Counted from the stretch's first letter, positions 8,833 through 17,500 are shown. The stretch: DNA of 64,000 bases from Bradyrhizobium acaciae (GCF_020889785.1 NZ_JACMYK010000016.1:1-64000); one strand, 5' to 3'. Notes: generated from the letters alone by a model not told the origin. Translations and numbers: made by a program.

Positions 8833-9120
8833 CGTTCGCTCCCAAGAGAGTTGAGATGTGAAGGTCACACGGCAATGCGCCGGCTGACCGCGGTCGCAGT
8901 TCAAGTCTACCGTCCCCTCCATAGCTTGCCAATGCGACATTCACTTAAGCGTGAGTGCTTTTGCCGCGGTTTGGGAGTACCCTTGCTGCACAGTTCGCGA
9001 CACGGCCAGTTCCCTGCTTTGTCTTTCGCGTCTGGCTTGCTCGTGATCGCTTCGTGAGGCGGTACGTTTGTGCCCGCGTGCCGGGCGCGAAATGCGACCG
9101 TCCAGAGGGAGACAACGACC

Positions 9121-10032
9121 ATGGCCACTCCATACCAAGGCAATGTCACATCGATGACGCAGAGCGGACAAGGTGCCGCATCTGCGCCTGTCATTCGCAC
9201 CATCGGCCTGTCCGATTTGCATCATGCGCTCCGTCTCGGCTGGGAAGACTTCAAGGCTGTGCCAAGCCACGCCATCATCCTGTGTCTGATCTATCCGGTG
9301 CTCGGTCTTGTGCTTGCGCGCACCGTGCACGGCTATTCCGTGCTGCCCCTGCTGTTTCCAATGGCCGCGGGCTTCGCCCTGCTCGGCCCGTTTGCCGCCA
9401 TCGGCCTCTACGAGATGAGCCGCCGCCGCGAGGATGGCGAGGAAGCATCCGCATGGGACGCCATTCAGGTATTCCGCTCGCCGTCGTTCGGCGCGATGCT
9501 CGGAGTCGGAACACTGCTGTTCGCGCTGTTCGTGACCTGGATCGCGACCGCGCAGGCGATCTACACGGCGGTGTTCGGCTATGCGATCGCGGCGGACATT
9601 CCCGATTTTGCCGAGCGCGTGCTGACCACCCGGCAAGGCTGGTGGCTGATTGTGGTCGGCTGCAGCGTCGGCTTCCTGTTCGCGCTGATCGCGCTTTGCA
9701 TCAGCGTGGTCGCCTTCCCCATGATGCTGGACCGCCAGGCAAGCGCCGGCGAAGCCATGGTGACGTCGATGCGCGCCGTCGCACAGAACCCGGTGCCGAT
9801 GGCGGCCTGGGGCCTGATCGTCGCGGCGCTGCTGGTGCTGGGTACGATCCCGTTCTTCCTCGGGCTTGCGGTGGTGATCCCGCTGCTCGGTCACGCCACC
9901 TGGCATCTCTACCGCGAGGTCATCGTCAAGGATCCGAATGCGCGGCCGATCATCCCCGAACCGCGCGAGCGCAAGCCCGCCGCGGACTTCCCGGCCAATC
10001 TGTTTCCATGGCGGCGCAGCGATCGCGGCTAA
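9121..10032 (+). CDS. DUF2189 integral membrane protein
   Basis: A 303-residue inner-membrane protein with six predicted transmembrane helices and the DUF2189 signature near the start ('LSDLHHALRLGWEDFKAVP'). The helices include 'AIILCLIYPVLGLVLA', 'GWWLIVVGCSVGFLFALIAL' and 'WGLIVAALLVLGTIPFFLGL'. A GAGGGAGA site lies about ten bases upstream of the chosen ATG; a start at 9070 would lack this. A strong terminator follows at 10068-10098. Members often neighbour cytochrome oxidase genes, which is not so here. The function is unknown. Confidence 0.83.
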   Translation: MATPYQGNVTSMTQSGQGAASAPVIRTIGLSDLHHALRLGWEDFKAVPSHAIILCLIYPVLGLVLARTVHGYSVLPLLFPMAAGFALLGPFAAIGLYEMSRRREDGEEASAWDAIQVFRSPSFGAMLGVGTLLFALFVTWIATAQAIYTAVFGYAIAADIPDFAERVLTTRQGWWLIVVGCSVGFLFALIALCISVVAFPMMLDRQASAGEAMVTSMRAVAQNPVPMAAWGLIVAALLVLGTIPFFLGLAVVIPLLGHATWHLYREVIVKDPNARPIIPEPRERKPAADFPANLFPWRRSDRG

Positions 10033-10067
10033 GCGCCGGCCGAAACTGAACGCGTAAACGTGAAAGC

Positions 10068-10098
10068 AACCGCCGGCCGATATATTCGGCCGGCGGTT
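10068..10098 (+). terminator. terminator after the DUF2189 gene
   Basis: A perfect 13-bp stem (AACCGCCGGCCGA / TCGGCCGGCGGTT) with loop TATAT, followed by TGTCGTT. It is 35 bases past the stop. Confidence 0.75.
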
Positions 10099-10264
10099 TG
10101 TCGTTCCGGATCGTCAAATGGGTGTGAAATTGGCGTGGCATTTGCAGCGCTCGCTGAGACAAAAGGCTCAATTGCGAGCCTTGTTTTGGCCGCGGTTGCC
10201 GCGAACATACCCGCCGGGTTTGGCGACCAATCGATGACATCGCAGACTCCGGAGTAAATTGCCT

Positions 10265-11080
10265 ATGACTTCTCGTATTCCCCTTCGCGCCCTCGCCGTT
10301 GGCGCGTGGCTATTGACCACGACCGCGTCGGCGCTGGCCGCCCAATGCGGCACGGGCACGTTCGAGTCCTGGCTCGACGATTTCAAGAAGGAGGCGGCGG
10401 CCAAAGGCATCTCGCAGAACGCGATCCAGGCCGGATTGAACGGCGTCACGCAAGACAAGGCGATCCTGGCGCGCGACCATTCGCAGCAGGTGTTCAGCCA
10501 GACGTTCGAGCAGTTCTCGGGCCGTATGGTGCCGCCCCGCCTCAACCGCGGCTCCGACATGATGAAGCGCTACGGCTCCGTGCTGTCGCGGATCGAGGAG
10601 GCCTATGGCGTGCCGGGTGAAATCCTGGTCGCGATCTGGGGGCTGGAGACCGATTTCGGCGTCAACACCGGCAAGTTTCCGACCCTGCGTTCGCTGGCGA
10701 CGCTGGCCTATGATTGCCGCCGCTCCGACATGTTCAAGGCCGAACTGATGGATGGGTTGCGCATCGTCGAGCGCGGCGACCTTGCGCCGCAGGAGATGCG
10801 CGGCGCCTGGGCCGGCGAGCTCGGCCAGACTCAATTCATGCCGTCGTCCTACATCAAATTCGCGGTCGACTTCGACGGCAACGGCAAGCGCGACCTGCTG
10901 CACAATGTACCCGACGTGCTGGCATCGACGGCGAACTTCCTGAAGAGTTATGGCTGGAAGAACGGCAAAGGCTGGGAGCCCGGCAGCGAGAACTTTGCCG
11001 TGATCCAGCAGTGGAACAAGAGCGAGGTGTACGCCAAGACGATCGGCTACTTCGCAACCCAACTCGCCAAAGCGCCATAA
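10265..11080 (+). CDS. lytic murein transglycosylase (MltB type)
   Basis: A 271-residue periplasmic enzyme that cleaves the MurNAc-GlcNAc bond of peptidoglycan with formation of 1,6-anhydroMurNAc. A signal peptide ends near 'SALAAQ'. The SLT_2 domain follows: 'IWGLETDFGVNTG' carries the catalytic glutamate, then 'LGQTQFMPSSYIKFAVDFDGNGKRDL', a hallmark of MltB with the EF-hand-like calcium segment DFDGNGKRDL, and 'ASTANFLKSYGW'. There is no C-terminal peptidoglycan-binding domain, so it is a short form. GGAG lies 11 bases before the ATG; a TTG at 10259 is an alternative start. Confidence 0.88.
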   Translation: MTSRIPLRALAVGAWLLTTTASALAAQCGTGTFESWLDDFKKEAAAKGISQNAIQAGLNGVTQDKAILARDHSQQVFSQTFEQFSGRMVPPRLNRGSDMMKRYGSVLSRIEEAYGVPGEILVAIWGLETDFGVNTGKFPTLRSLATLAYDCRRSDMFKAELMDGLRIVERGDLAPQEMRGAWAGELGQTQFMPSSYIKFAVDFDGNGKRDLLHNVPDVLASTANFLKSYGWKNGKGWEPGSENFAVIQQWNKSEVYAKTIGYFATQLAKAP

Positions 11081-11170
11081 GCTACGTCGCCACAAGGTAC
11101 GTCAAAGGGCCGCTGCCCCGGGCAAGCGGCCTTGGTCGCCTTGACCAAGGAAACGTATCGCAGCGCGTGG

Positions 11171-11596
11171 TCAGAACGATGCGCAAGTGGTCGAGAGCGT
11201 GAGGCCAACCGACTGTTGATGAAAGCGCTGCCTGTATGCGGCGCCGATCTGCGTCAAGCGTGCCAAGGTCTCCGGCGCCTCGGCAGCGATGATGCGCACG
11301 ACAAAGGACGGCTCGCGTGTGATCTGCCCCGTGTTCGGGTCGCGCCACTGGCCGAAGGCCCTGAGCACGGTCAATCCATCTGGAAAGCGCGGTGTCACCT
11401 CCCGCACAAGGAAGTCGGTCCACTGGGCGTCCGATACGCGGCCATGTCCGGCGATACGACGCCCAAAGAGCAGTTCGGCCTGCATCATCGCCTTGCCATT
11501 GATCAGCCGGCAGGAAGTTGCCGCGCCTTCGGCGAAAGTCGTGTTACTTCCCGCAACGAGGACCAGCCACACCGCGGCTTGGATCAGTGGGCGCAT
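11171..11596 (-). CDS. secreted DUF3574 protein
   Basis: A 141-residue protein with a signal peptide of about 22 residues (ends TTFAEG) and one DUF3574 domain. The domain features are 'AELLFGRRIAGHGRVSDAQWTDFL', then 'TPRFPDGLTVLRAFGQW' and 'SFVVRIIAAEAPETLARL'. The fold is thought to be ferredoxin-like; no activity is known. Its start overlaps the end of the small membrane-protein gene by 13 bases, so the two are translationally coupled. Confidence 0.8.
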   Translation of the reverse strand: MRPLIQAAVWLVLVAGSNTTFAEGAATSCRLINGKAMMQAELLFGRRIAGHGRVSDAQWTDFLVREVTPRFPDGLTVLRAFGQWRDPNTGQITREPSFVVRIIAAEAPETLARLTQIGAAYRQRFHQQSVGLTLSTTCASF

Positions 11597-11775
11597 GAAG
11601 TTCGAGCTGTGAGCTTTGCCACTCCGGCCGGCGACATCTTGGGGGCTGCGGTCCGGTACACCATCCAGGCAAACAGTAACGTTCCGAGGAACACGGCCAG
11701 TACGCCGATGATGCCCACGGCAGGCGTGACGTCGCCGAGCGCGACTTGAGCATGCAAAAGTAGCGCTGGAATCAT
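11584..11775 (-). CDS. small single-pass membrane protein
   Basis: A 63-residue protein. The short N-terminus (MIPALLLHAQVALGDVTPAV) is followed by one transmembrane helix (GIIGVLAVFLGTLLFAWMVY) and a basic cytoplasmic tail. GGAAAG stands eight bases upstream of the ATG. The frame ends inside the first codons of the DUF3574 gene (overlap 11584-11596), supporting a real coupled gene. I do not recognise a named family; it could be a membrane partner of the DUF3574 protein. Confidence 0.55.
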   Translation of the reverse strand: MIPALLLHAQVALGDVTPAVGIIGVLAVFLGTLLFAWMVYRTAAPKMSPAGVAKLTARTSCAH

Positions 11776-12113
11776 CTAATATCTTTCCGCGAGCAAGTCG
11801 GTTTTGCGCTAGAGGTTTAGCGGCTGGTCCGCCCGCCCGGCTTGGACAGGCGCGACAACGCCTTGGACGAAAGCGACCTGGCAGGTCGGCATTTCAATCT
11901 GTATGCGTTTCGGCCAATGGGACGTGCGGTTCCACCTCGGACTGCACCTGCCGGCAGGGGCGAACCGCGGATGGAGCATACGCTGGGTGCTTTGACACCG
12001 CAGGGTCGTTGGCTAGAAGCACTGCGTCGCGTGCGATTGTTACCGCCGGGTCGCCTTGGTGAACGAGATGCGGCAATTCGGCGACACCTGTTGAGACAAC
12101 CTGAGTTTCCCCG
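11776..12113. other. intergenic region before the AraC-family gene
   Basis: About 340 bases between divergent genes. An open frame of about 91 codons on the plus strand (11842-12117) overlaps the AraC start by four bases, but its composition (Arg/Pro/Gly-rich) looks like chance. No clear palindrome or -35/-10 pair was found. Confidence 0.4.
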
Positions 12114-13175
12114 ATGACCTCGACAGCCAACGACGTTGCACTTTCCCGGTTTTCCTTGGAAGATTTTGCCGAGCAGGACCGTATGGCCGCATGGCGTGAT
12201 CTGTACGGCCGGCTGGTGCTGAGGGCCGACCTCGCGCCACTGCAGGATCATTCTTTGCATGCGGACGTGACCGTGCGGATGCTGCCCGGGCTGTCCATCA
12301 CGTCGGCCAGCATGTCGGCGTTTCGCTACGAGCGGGGTGCCGAACAGTTGGCGGATGGCAATGACGGGCTTGTCCTGGTGATGGGCTCGCACGACGCCAT
12401 GATGGTGCAGCGTGGACGCGAGATCACGTGGAGCGCCGGCGACGCGCTGTTGGTCAGCTCGGCGGATCCGGTCGCGATGGTCTGCCCTGCCCCGGCGAAG
12501 ATTCTGTGCCTTCACGTTCCGAGGCCGGCGCTGGCGCCGTTGGTGAGCAGCGTCGATTCCTCGGTGATGCAGCCCATTGCGCGCTCCACCGAAGCGCTGA
12601 AATTGCTGGTTAGCTATGTTGGGGCGCTGCAGGAGGATTATGCGCTTGCCACGCCTCAATTACGGCACCACGTGGCCTCGCACGTACACGATCTGATCGC
12701 TGTGGCGCTCGGCGCAACGAGAGATGCCGCGGCTCTTGCCCATGGGCGGGGCGTCCGCGCGGCGCGGCTGCGTGCCATCAAGGCCGATATCATCGACCAT
12801 CTCAATCACGGTAATCTCACGGTTGCGGCGGTAGCGCGGCGGCACGCCGTCACCCCGCGCCAGGTGCAACGGATGTTTGAAGACGACGGGACCACGTTTT
12901 CACAATTCGTGCTCGGGCGCCGTCTCGCACGAGCGCATCGATTGCTCGTCAATCCGCGCTACGCCGATCGGCCTGTGAGCGCGGTCGCCTTTGAGGTCGG
13001 TTTCGGCGACGTGTCCTATTTCAACCGCAGCTTTCGCCGGCAATACGGCGCGCCCCCCTCGGACGTGCGTGAATCGGCGCGAAGCGGGCCGATCAACGGC
13101 ACTCCATCCAGAGCACGAGAGGGACATTCGATCGCGGCGCCCGCGCGGCGCGACGGCGCCCGCCCGCCGGAATAG
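12114..13175 (+). CDS. AraC-family transcriptional regulator
   Basis: A 353-residue regulator. The N-terminal half (about residues 10-190) resembles the AraC_binding_2 (cupin-like sensor) domain: 'EQDRMAAWRDLYGRL', 'LVLVMGSHDAMMVQRGREITW', 'AGDALLVSSADP'. The C-terminal AraC HTH pair spans about residues 230-330: 'NLTVAAVARRHAVTPRQVQRMFE' and 'PVSAVAFEVGFGDVSYFNRSFRRQYG'. The last 30 residues are a disordered basic tail. It is not adjacent to a metabolic operon, so its target is unclear. Confidence 0.88.
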   Translation: MTSTANDVALSRFSLEDFAEQDRMAAWRDLYGRLVLRADLAPLQDHSLHADVTVRMLPGLSITSASMSAFRYERGAEQLADGNDGLVLVMGSHDAMMVQRGREITWSAGDALLVSSADPVAMVCPAPAKILCLHVPRPALAPLVSSVDSSVMQPIARSTEALKLLVSYVGALQEDYALATPQLRHHVASHVHDLIAVALGATRDAAALAHGRGVRAARLRAIKADIIDHLNHGNLTVAAVARRHAVTPRQVQRMFEDDGTTFSQFVLGRRLARAHRLLVNPRYADRPVSAVAFEVGFGDVSYFNRSFRRQYGAPPSDVRESARSGPINGTPSRAREGHSIAAPARRDGARPPE

Positions 13176-13419
13176 GTCGATTACATTGAGCGCTTGTCGC
13201 GGGCGAGACACTGCGTTTTTGGCAACCCGCAACATGGACCACCGGGGTCTTCATCTTGCGCAACTGGGCCGACCAATACGGCAGGCTCAGCTACCACACC
13301 CATCGAGGTCGGCTGCTTCGCCAAACCAGCAACCGGCCGCGTCGAGGAAGCGCTTCAAAGCTTGATCGCGAACAGTGGTTCCTGATTCATCCGGGCCGAT
13401 CACGCTCCAGCCAAATCAA
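13176..13419. other. intergenic, no gene seen
   Basis: Between the AraC gene and the terminator of the convergent small secreted-protein gene. Short open frames exist in both directions but have neither ribosome-binding sites nor a plausible composition. Confidence 0.4.
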
Positions 13420-13448
13420 GGGGCCGATTGCCCCAGGCAATCGGCCCC
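13420..13448 (-). terminator. terminator of the small secreted-protein gene
   Basis: A perfect 13-bp stem (GGGGCCGATTGCC / GGCAATCGGCCCC) with a 3-base loop. It is followed on the minus strand by TTGATTTGG and lies 18 bases after the stop. Confidence 0.75.
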
Positions 13449-13466
13449 CATCGTCATCATCAAAAC

Positions 13467-13739
13467 TTACTTCGCCATGCTGGATTCTGCAGCCTTGCTG
13501 AGGTGTGCGCCGCATGCGCCCCACTTGTTGTTCAGCATCGCGTCCTGGGCCAGCGAGACTTCCTTCTCCGCCGCGAATTTGACCTCATTGTCGGCCATAG
13601 CTTCGACAGCGGCTTCGGTCTTGCCGAAGTTGGCGCCGCTGCAGCCGAGGCCCGTGTGATGACGATGCGCGGCCTGGGCGGGAGCAACAGCGCAAGCGAC
13701 GGCAGCCACAGCGGCTGCTGCGATCAATGTCTTGATCAT
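13467..13739 (-). CDS. small secreted protein of unknown function
   Basis: A 90-residue protein with a clear signal peptide (MIKTLIAAAAVAAVACAVAPAQA). The mature part of about 67 residues has two cysteines (in 'LGCSGANFGKTE' and 'WGACGAHLSKA') that could form a disulfide. The central stretch is helical and Glu/Ala-rich ('AAVEAMADNEVKFAAEKEV'). The start could be 13751 (four residues longer); I prefer 13739 because the signal peptide then begins with the basic MIK. A strong palindrome sits directly upstream and a strong terminator downstream, so this is a monocistronic, probably regulated gene. Confidence 0.7.
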   Translation of the reverse strand: MIKTLIAAAAVAAVACAVAPAQAAHRHHTGLGCSGANFGKTEAAVEAMADNEVKFAAEKEVSLAQDAMLNNKWGACGAHLSKAAESSMAK

Positions 13740-13752
13740 GAGATGTTCCATC

Positions 13753-13770
13753 TTCTGTTCTTGAACAGAA
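13753..13770. promoter_or_regulatory. palindrome TTCTGTTC-TT-GAACAGAA
   Basis: Eight-base perfect arms separated by two bases, ending 14 bases before the start codon of the small secreted protein. It is too tight for a stable RNA hairpin, so a repressor site is more likely. It is not the GTTC-N7-GAAC LexA spacing of alphaproteobacteria. Confidence 0.45.
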
Positions 13771-14483
13771 ACCAGCGTGATTGCGGAATCTGCGGAACGA
13801 TTATTCGCTGTTCACGGCACCGTTCAGAATGAACTTCGCGCGATACGAATGTGATAGGCGCTGCGTGCGGATCGCGCATGCGTTGCATAATGTTTTGATT
13901 ACAAGTCGGTAAGGAAGCCGCGCCGCAATGGCTTCGCCGGGATGGTTCACACCAATCGAAGTTCACTTCCGCAAATCAGCAGCAGATTTCAAACGATATG
14001 CCGCGCGCGACGAAATCTGCGGACGGACGGGACCGAATTACCTTCAGCGTCAATGCGACTGATTGACGCCGCCCTCATCGGTCGTCAGCCCACCCCATTA
14101 AATGAATTTATATTCATAAAAACGTCAGTTGTTTGCATGCGAATCACGCATGGGACACATCGAGGTGACCCTTCCCATTCGCGGTCAATGGCGTTTGAAA
14201 AAAGGTCTTCAATTACCATATAGGCAATGTGAAAAGACACGCCGGGGATTTCATTAACCGGCTGATCTCAGGGGTGTTTTGCCGGAATACCGGGCTTTGG
14301 CGGAACATCTGTCTACGGACCCGCAGCCAAGGCGCCAAAGGGTTAATCGAAACTTACCGCCGCCATGCGTTTTGACCTTAGCTGCATCGCAACATTTGAA
14401 CTACCGCACCGCACCACGTCATCTATATTCACTTCAACGATGAGGCTTTTGAAAAGCTGAATCTGAACTACTAGGAGACTACC
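13771..14483. other. long intergenic region between two small genes
   Basis: About 700 bases without a convincing gene, and more A+T-rich than its surroundings around 14080-14240. Short frames (for example 13942-14223, plus) show no ribosome-binding site and no recognisable family. It likely holds the divergent promoters of the small secreted-protein gene and the DUF1127 gene; TATATT at 14424-14429 is a possible -10 box. A small RNA cannot be excluded. Confidence 0.4.
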
Positions 14484-14636
14484 ATGTTGCTCTCGCTCAT
14501 CCGCATGATCCAGGCTTTCCGGGATTATCAGCGCAATGTCAGCGAACTGTCCCAGCTCAGCGATCGCGAACTGGCCGATATCGGCCTCGACCGCTCGGAC
14601 ATTCCGCGCGTTGCCGCCGGTACCTACAACGGCTAA
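14484..14636 (+). CDS. DUF1127 mini-protein
   Basis: A 50-residue protein, MLLSLIRMIQAFRDYQRN..., with the DUF1127 pattern: an amphipathic N-terminal helix, then 'LSQLSDRELADIGLDRSDIP', the family hallmark. TAGGAGA lies six bases upstream of the ATG and a terminator follows. Short DUF1127 proteins in alphaproteobacteria have been linked to RNA turnover and to phosphate and central-carbon metabolism; that is family knowledge, not shown here. Its arginine-rich, helix-break-helix form is compatible with RNA or protein binding. Confidence 0.92.
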   Translation: MLLSLIRMIQAFRDYQRNVSELSQLSDRELADIGLDRSDIPRVAAGTYNG

Positions 14637-14663
14637 TCGGCCGCAAGCCATCTGATGACGGAT

Positions 14664-14688
14664 AACGCCCGCTTCCACAGCGGGCGTT
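14664..14688 (+). terminator. terminator after the DUF1127 gene
   Basis: Perfect 9-bp stem AACGCCCGC / GCGGGCGTT, loop TTCCACA, followed by TGTCGTTTG; 27 bases past the stop. Confidence 0.7.
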
Positions 14689-14745
14689 GTCGTTTGTGGC
14701 GCGGTTTCAGATGCATATGGTCTCGAAACGCGCTAACGCTTCGCG

Positions 14746-16179
14746 ATGACACCGCATCAATCCTCTTCCCAACCCGTGCACATCGTGGGCGCGGGGCTCG
14801 CCGGCTCGGAAGCCGCCTGGCAGGTCGCCAATTCCGGCGTCCGCGTCGTCCTGCACGAAATGCGCCCGCAGCGAATGACCGAGGCGCATCGGACCGAAGG
14901 CTGCGCCGAACTGGTCTGCTCGAACTCCTTCCGTTCCGACGATGCCGCCAACAACGCGGTCGGGCTGCTGCACGCCGAGATGCGGCGGCTGGACTCCCTC
15001 ATCATGCGCTCGGCCGATGCCAACCAGGTGCCCGCCGGCGGCGCGCTGGCGGTCGACCGCGACGGCTTTTCCGCCGCCGTCACCAAGGCGCTCTACGAAC
15101 ACCCGCTGATCGAGATCAGCCGTGAGGAGGTCGCGGGCTTGCCACCGGCCGACTGGAGCAACGTCATCGTCGCGACCGGTCCCCTCACCTCGGCACCGCT
15201 CGCCGATGCCATCAGGCAGCTGACCGACGAGAACGCGCTGGCGTTCTTCGACGCGATCGCACCGATCGTGCACAAGGATTCCATCGACATGTCGGTGGCC
15301 TGGTTTCAGTCGCGCTACGACAAGGTCGGCCCCGGCGGCACCGGCGCCGACTACATCAACTGTCCGATGACCAAGGAGCAGTATGACGCCTTCGTCGCGG
15401 CGCTGCTCGATGGCGAGAAGGTCGACTTCAAGGATTGGGAAACCAACACGCCCTATTTCGACGGCTGCCTGCCGGTCGAGGTGATGGCCGAACGCGGTCA
15501 GGAAACGCTGCGCCACGGCCCGATGAAGCCGGTGGGATTAACCAATCCGCACAATCCAACGGTCAAGGCCTATGCGATCGTCCAGCTGCGGCAGGACAAC
15601 AAGCTCGGCACGCTCTACAACATCGTCGGCTTCCAGACCAAGCTGAAGCACGGCGCGCAGCAGCGTGTGTTCCGCACCATCCCGGGCCTGGAGAACGCGG
15701 AGTTCGCCCGCCTCGGCGGCCTGCATCGCAACACCTTCCTGAATTCGCCGAAGCTGCTCGATAATCAGCTGCGCCTGCGTGCGCAGCCGCGGCTGCGCTT
15801 CGCCGGACAGATGACGGGCTGTGAGGGTTACGTCGAATCGGCCAGCGTCGGCCTGATTGCCGGCCTCTGCGCCGCCGCCGACATGCGCGGCGCCGCATTG
15901 ACGCCGCCTCCAGCCACGACCGCGCTCGGCGCGCTGCTCGGCCACATCACCGGCGGCCATATCGAAACGATCGACGCCGGTTCGCGTTCGTTCCAACCGA
16001 TGAACATCAATTTCGGTTTGTTCCCGCCGCTGGCCAGTCCACCGACCAAGAAGCCGGACGGTTCGCGGCTGCGCGGCAACGAGAAGACCGTCGCCAAGAA
16101 ACAGGCGATCAGCGCGCGTGCGCTTGCCGATCTCGACCACTGGATCGCAGAGCACCTGCGCGTTGCGGCAGCGGCCTGA
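14746..16179 (+). CDS. trmFO: methylenetetrahydrofolate-tRNA (uracil-5)-methyltransferase TrmFO
   Basis: A 477-residue FAD- and folate-dependent enzyme that makes m5U54 (ribothymidine) in the T-loop of tRNAs. The N-terminal dinucleotide-binding motif is '[17 protein letters not shown]', close to the GidA family. It also has '[27 protein letters not shown]', '[15 protein letters not shown]' and '[19 protein letters not shown]', with the conserved cysteines of TrmFO. Length and motifs are complete. It is followed after five bases by the kinase-like gene, implying co-transcription. Confidence 0.95.
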   Translation: MTPHQSSSQPVHIVGAGLAGSEAAWQVANSGVRVVLHEMRPQRMTEAHRTEGCAELVCSNSFRSDDAANNAVGLLHAEMRRLDSLIMRSADANQVPAGGALAVDRDGFSAAVTKALYEHPLIEISREEVAGLPPADWSNVIVATGPLTSAPLADAIRQLTDENALAFFDAIAPIVHKDSIDMSVAWFQSRYDKVGPGGTGADYINCPMTKEQYDAFVAALLDGEKVDFKDWETNTPYFDGCLPVEVMAERGQETLRHGPMKPVGLTNPHNPTVKAYAIVQLRQDNKLGTLYNIVGFQTKLKHGAQQRVFRTIPGLENAEFARLGGLHRNTFLNSPKLLDNQLRLRAQPRLRFAGQMTGCEGYVESASVGLIAGLCAAADMRGAALTPPPATTALGALLGHITGGHIETIDAGSRSFQPMNINFGLFPPLASPPTKKPDGSRLRGNEKTVAKKQAISARALADLDHWIAEHLRVAAAA

Positions 16180-16184
16180 CGATC

Positions 16185-17288
16185 ATGAGCTTGCCGAAAG
16201 ACGACGACGCCACCCTGTCGGCGCGATGGAGCCAGGGTGTCCTGCTCAAGCGCGACGTGTTCTCAACCGTCGAGCGCGGTCGCTTCCGCACTGAACACGG
16301 CGAAGTCGACGGCGTGCTGCGCCGGCTCGATCAGGTGCCGTTCTGGTCGTTCGCCGTGGCCCTGCATCTGTTCTCGCGCGAGCGCCGCGCGCTGACCCTG
16401 GCGCGCGACCTCGACGTCGGGCCGAAGCTGTTGTGGGCCGGCCGGCGCGCACTGGTGCGCGGCTTCATCGACGGGGCGGCGCTGCATCTGGCGAAGCCGC
16501 ATGGCGACGTCGCTTATTTCCGCTCCGCCAAGCAAGCGTTGCGCAAGCTGCATCGCGCCGGCATCTGTCACAACGACCTTGCCAAGGAGCAGAACTGGCT
16601 GGTCGGCCGCGACGGCAGCGCCTATCTCACCGACTTCCAGCTCGCCGCCTGCTTCAAGACCCGAAGCCGCCTGTTCCGTATCGCGGCCTATGAGGATCTG
16701 CGGCATCTGTTGAAGCACAAGCGCAGCTACGCGCCGGAAGCGTTGACGCCGAAAGAGCGCAAGGTGCTCGCCAGGAAGTCCGCGGTCGCCAGCATCTGGC
16801 TCAAGACCGGCAAGAAGGTCTATCAGGCGATCACGCGCGGCATCTTCAATTTCACCGACCGCGAGGGCGGCGGCCGCCGGCTGGTCAACGACGCCCCGGT
16901 GCTGGTCGATCTGATCCGCAGGAATCCGGACGTGCGCGATACCGCGATCGTCGCCTTCGCCGACCGCCGCGTCGGCGTTGGTCTCTACGCCTTCGTCGAG
17001 GCCGACCAATCCGCGCTGGAAAAGACGCTGCGCAATGAGCTTGCCGCAGCCAAGGGCGTCAAACCGCCGGAGCACATCCAGATCGTGCACGCATTGCCGC
17101 GCGATGCCGCCGGCAAGCCGCGTACGGAAATCCTGCAGCTCGTCGCCATGAATCAAGTCGACCTGATCGAGCCGCTGATGCGCAGTGACGCCGATCGCGA
17201 GTTCCTCAGGGAGATCCTCGAACAACGCAAGAATCTGCGCGATCGCTTCAATTTCGAAGTCGCCGAGATGGATCGCCCAGCGCGCTAA
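16185..17288 (+). CDS. kinase-like protein with acyl-CoA-synthetase-like C-terminal module
   Basis: A 367-residue cytoplasmic protein in two parts. The N-terminal half resembles a small protein/small-molecule kinase: a catalytic-loop-like 'ICHNDLAKEQNWLV' (H129, D131, N137) and a metal-site-like 'YLTDFQLA' (D150). The spacing D to N is one residue longer than in eukaryotic-type kinases, and no glycine-rich loop is obvious. The C-terminal part (about residues 235-330) matches the AMP-binding-enzyme C-terminal subdomain: 'NPDVRDTAIVAFADRRVGVG', then 'LPRDAAGKPRTEILQLVA', where K would be the catalytic lysine. No adenylation N-domain is present. It is likely co-transcribed with trmFO. The activity of this combination is unknown. 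Confidence 0.72.
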   Translation: MSLPKDDDATLSARWSQGVLLKRDVFSTVERGRFRTEHGEVDGVLRRLDQVPFWSFAVALHLFSRERRALTLARDLDVGPKLLWAGRRALVRGFIDGAALHLAKPHGDVAYFRSAKQALRKLHRAGICHNDLAKEQNWLVGRDGSAYLTDFQLAACFKTRSRLFRIAAYEDLRHLLKHKRSYAPEALTPKERKVLARKSAVASIWLKTGKKVYQAITRGIFNFTDREGGGRRLVNDAPVLVDLIRRNPDVRDTAIVAFADRRVGVGLYAFVEADQSALEKTLRNELAAAKGVKPPEHIQIVHALPRDAAGKPRTEILQLVAMNQVDLIEPLMRSDADREFLREILEQRKNLRDRFNFEVAEMDRPAR

Positions 17289-17325
17289 GCCTCGATGGCG
17301 CTGAAACGCCAGCACGCTTCAGCTT

Positions 17326-17410
17326 CTTGTTTGAGCACGATCTCCGTGCAAACGCGTTCCGCGTTCGTCGCGAGGGAAAACCGCATCGCACTTTCCGGAT
17401 CGTTCTTTAG
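17326..17410. repeat. extragenic repeat, long variant
   Basis: This contains 'TTGTTTGAGCACGATCT' and, after an internal insert of about 33 bases, 'GGGAAAACCGCATCGCAC' and 'TTTCCGGATC'. The same blocks occur, without the insert, at 48011-48062. I recall this type being widespread in Bradyrhizobium genomes. It lies between the kinase-like gene and the DUF1488 gene. Confidence 0.55.
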
Positions 17411-17500
17411 GCGCACGCGGTTCGCGGCGCCCGGCCCTCGACAAACGCGGCGCGAAGCCCCACTCTTTGCGAGGGCTAGCGCGCTCAAGGGACAGACTTA

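Noticed and set aside
11842..12117. 91-codon frame overlapping the AraC start
   Set aside because: Overlap of four bases is suggestive, but the composition is Arg/Pro/Gly-rich with no family resemblance and no ribosome-binding site.
13753..13770. LexA box
   Set aside because: Arms GTTC/GAAC are present but spaced by two bases, not the seven of the alphaproteobacterial site.
13942..14223. 93-codon frame in the long intergenic region
   Set aside because: No ribosome-binding site, no family features, and amino-acid composition of random A+T-richer DNA.
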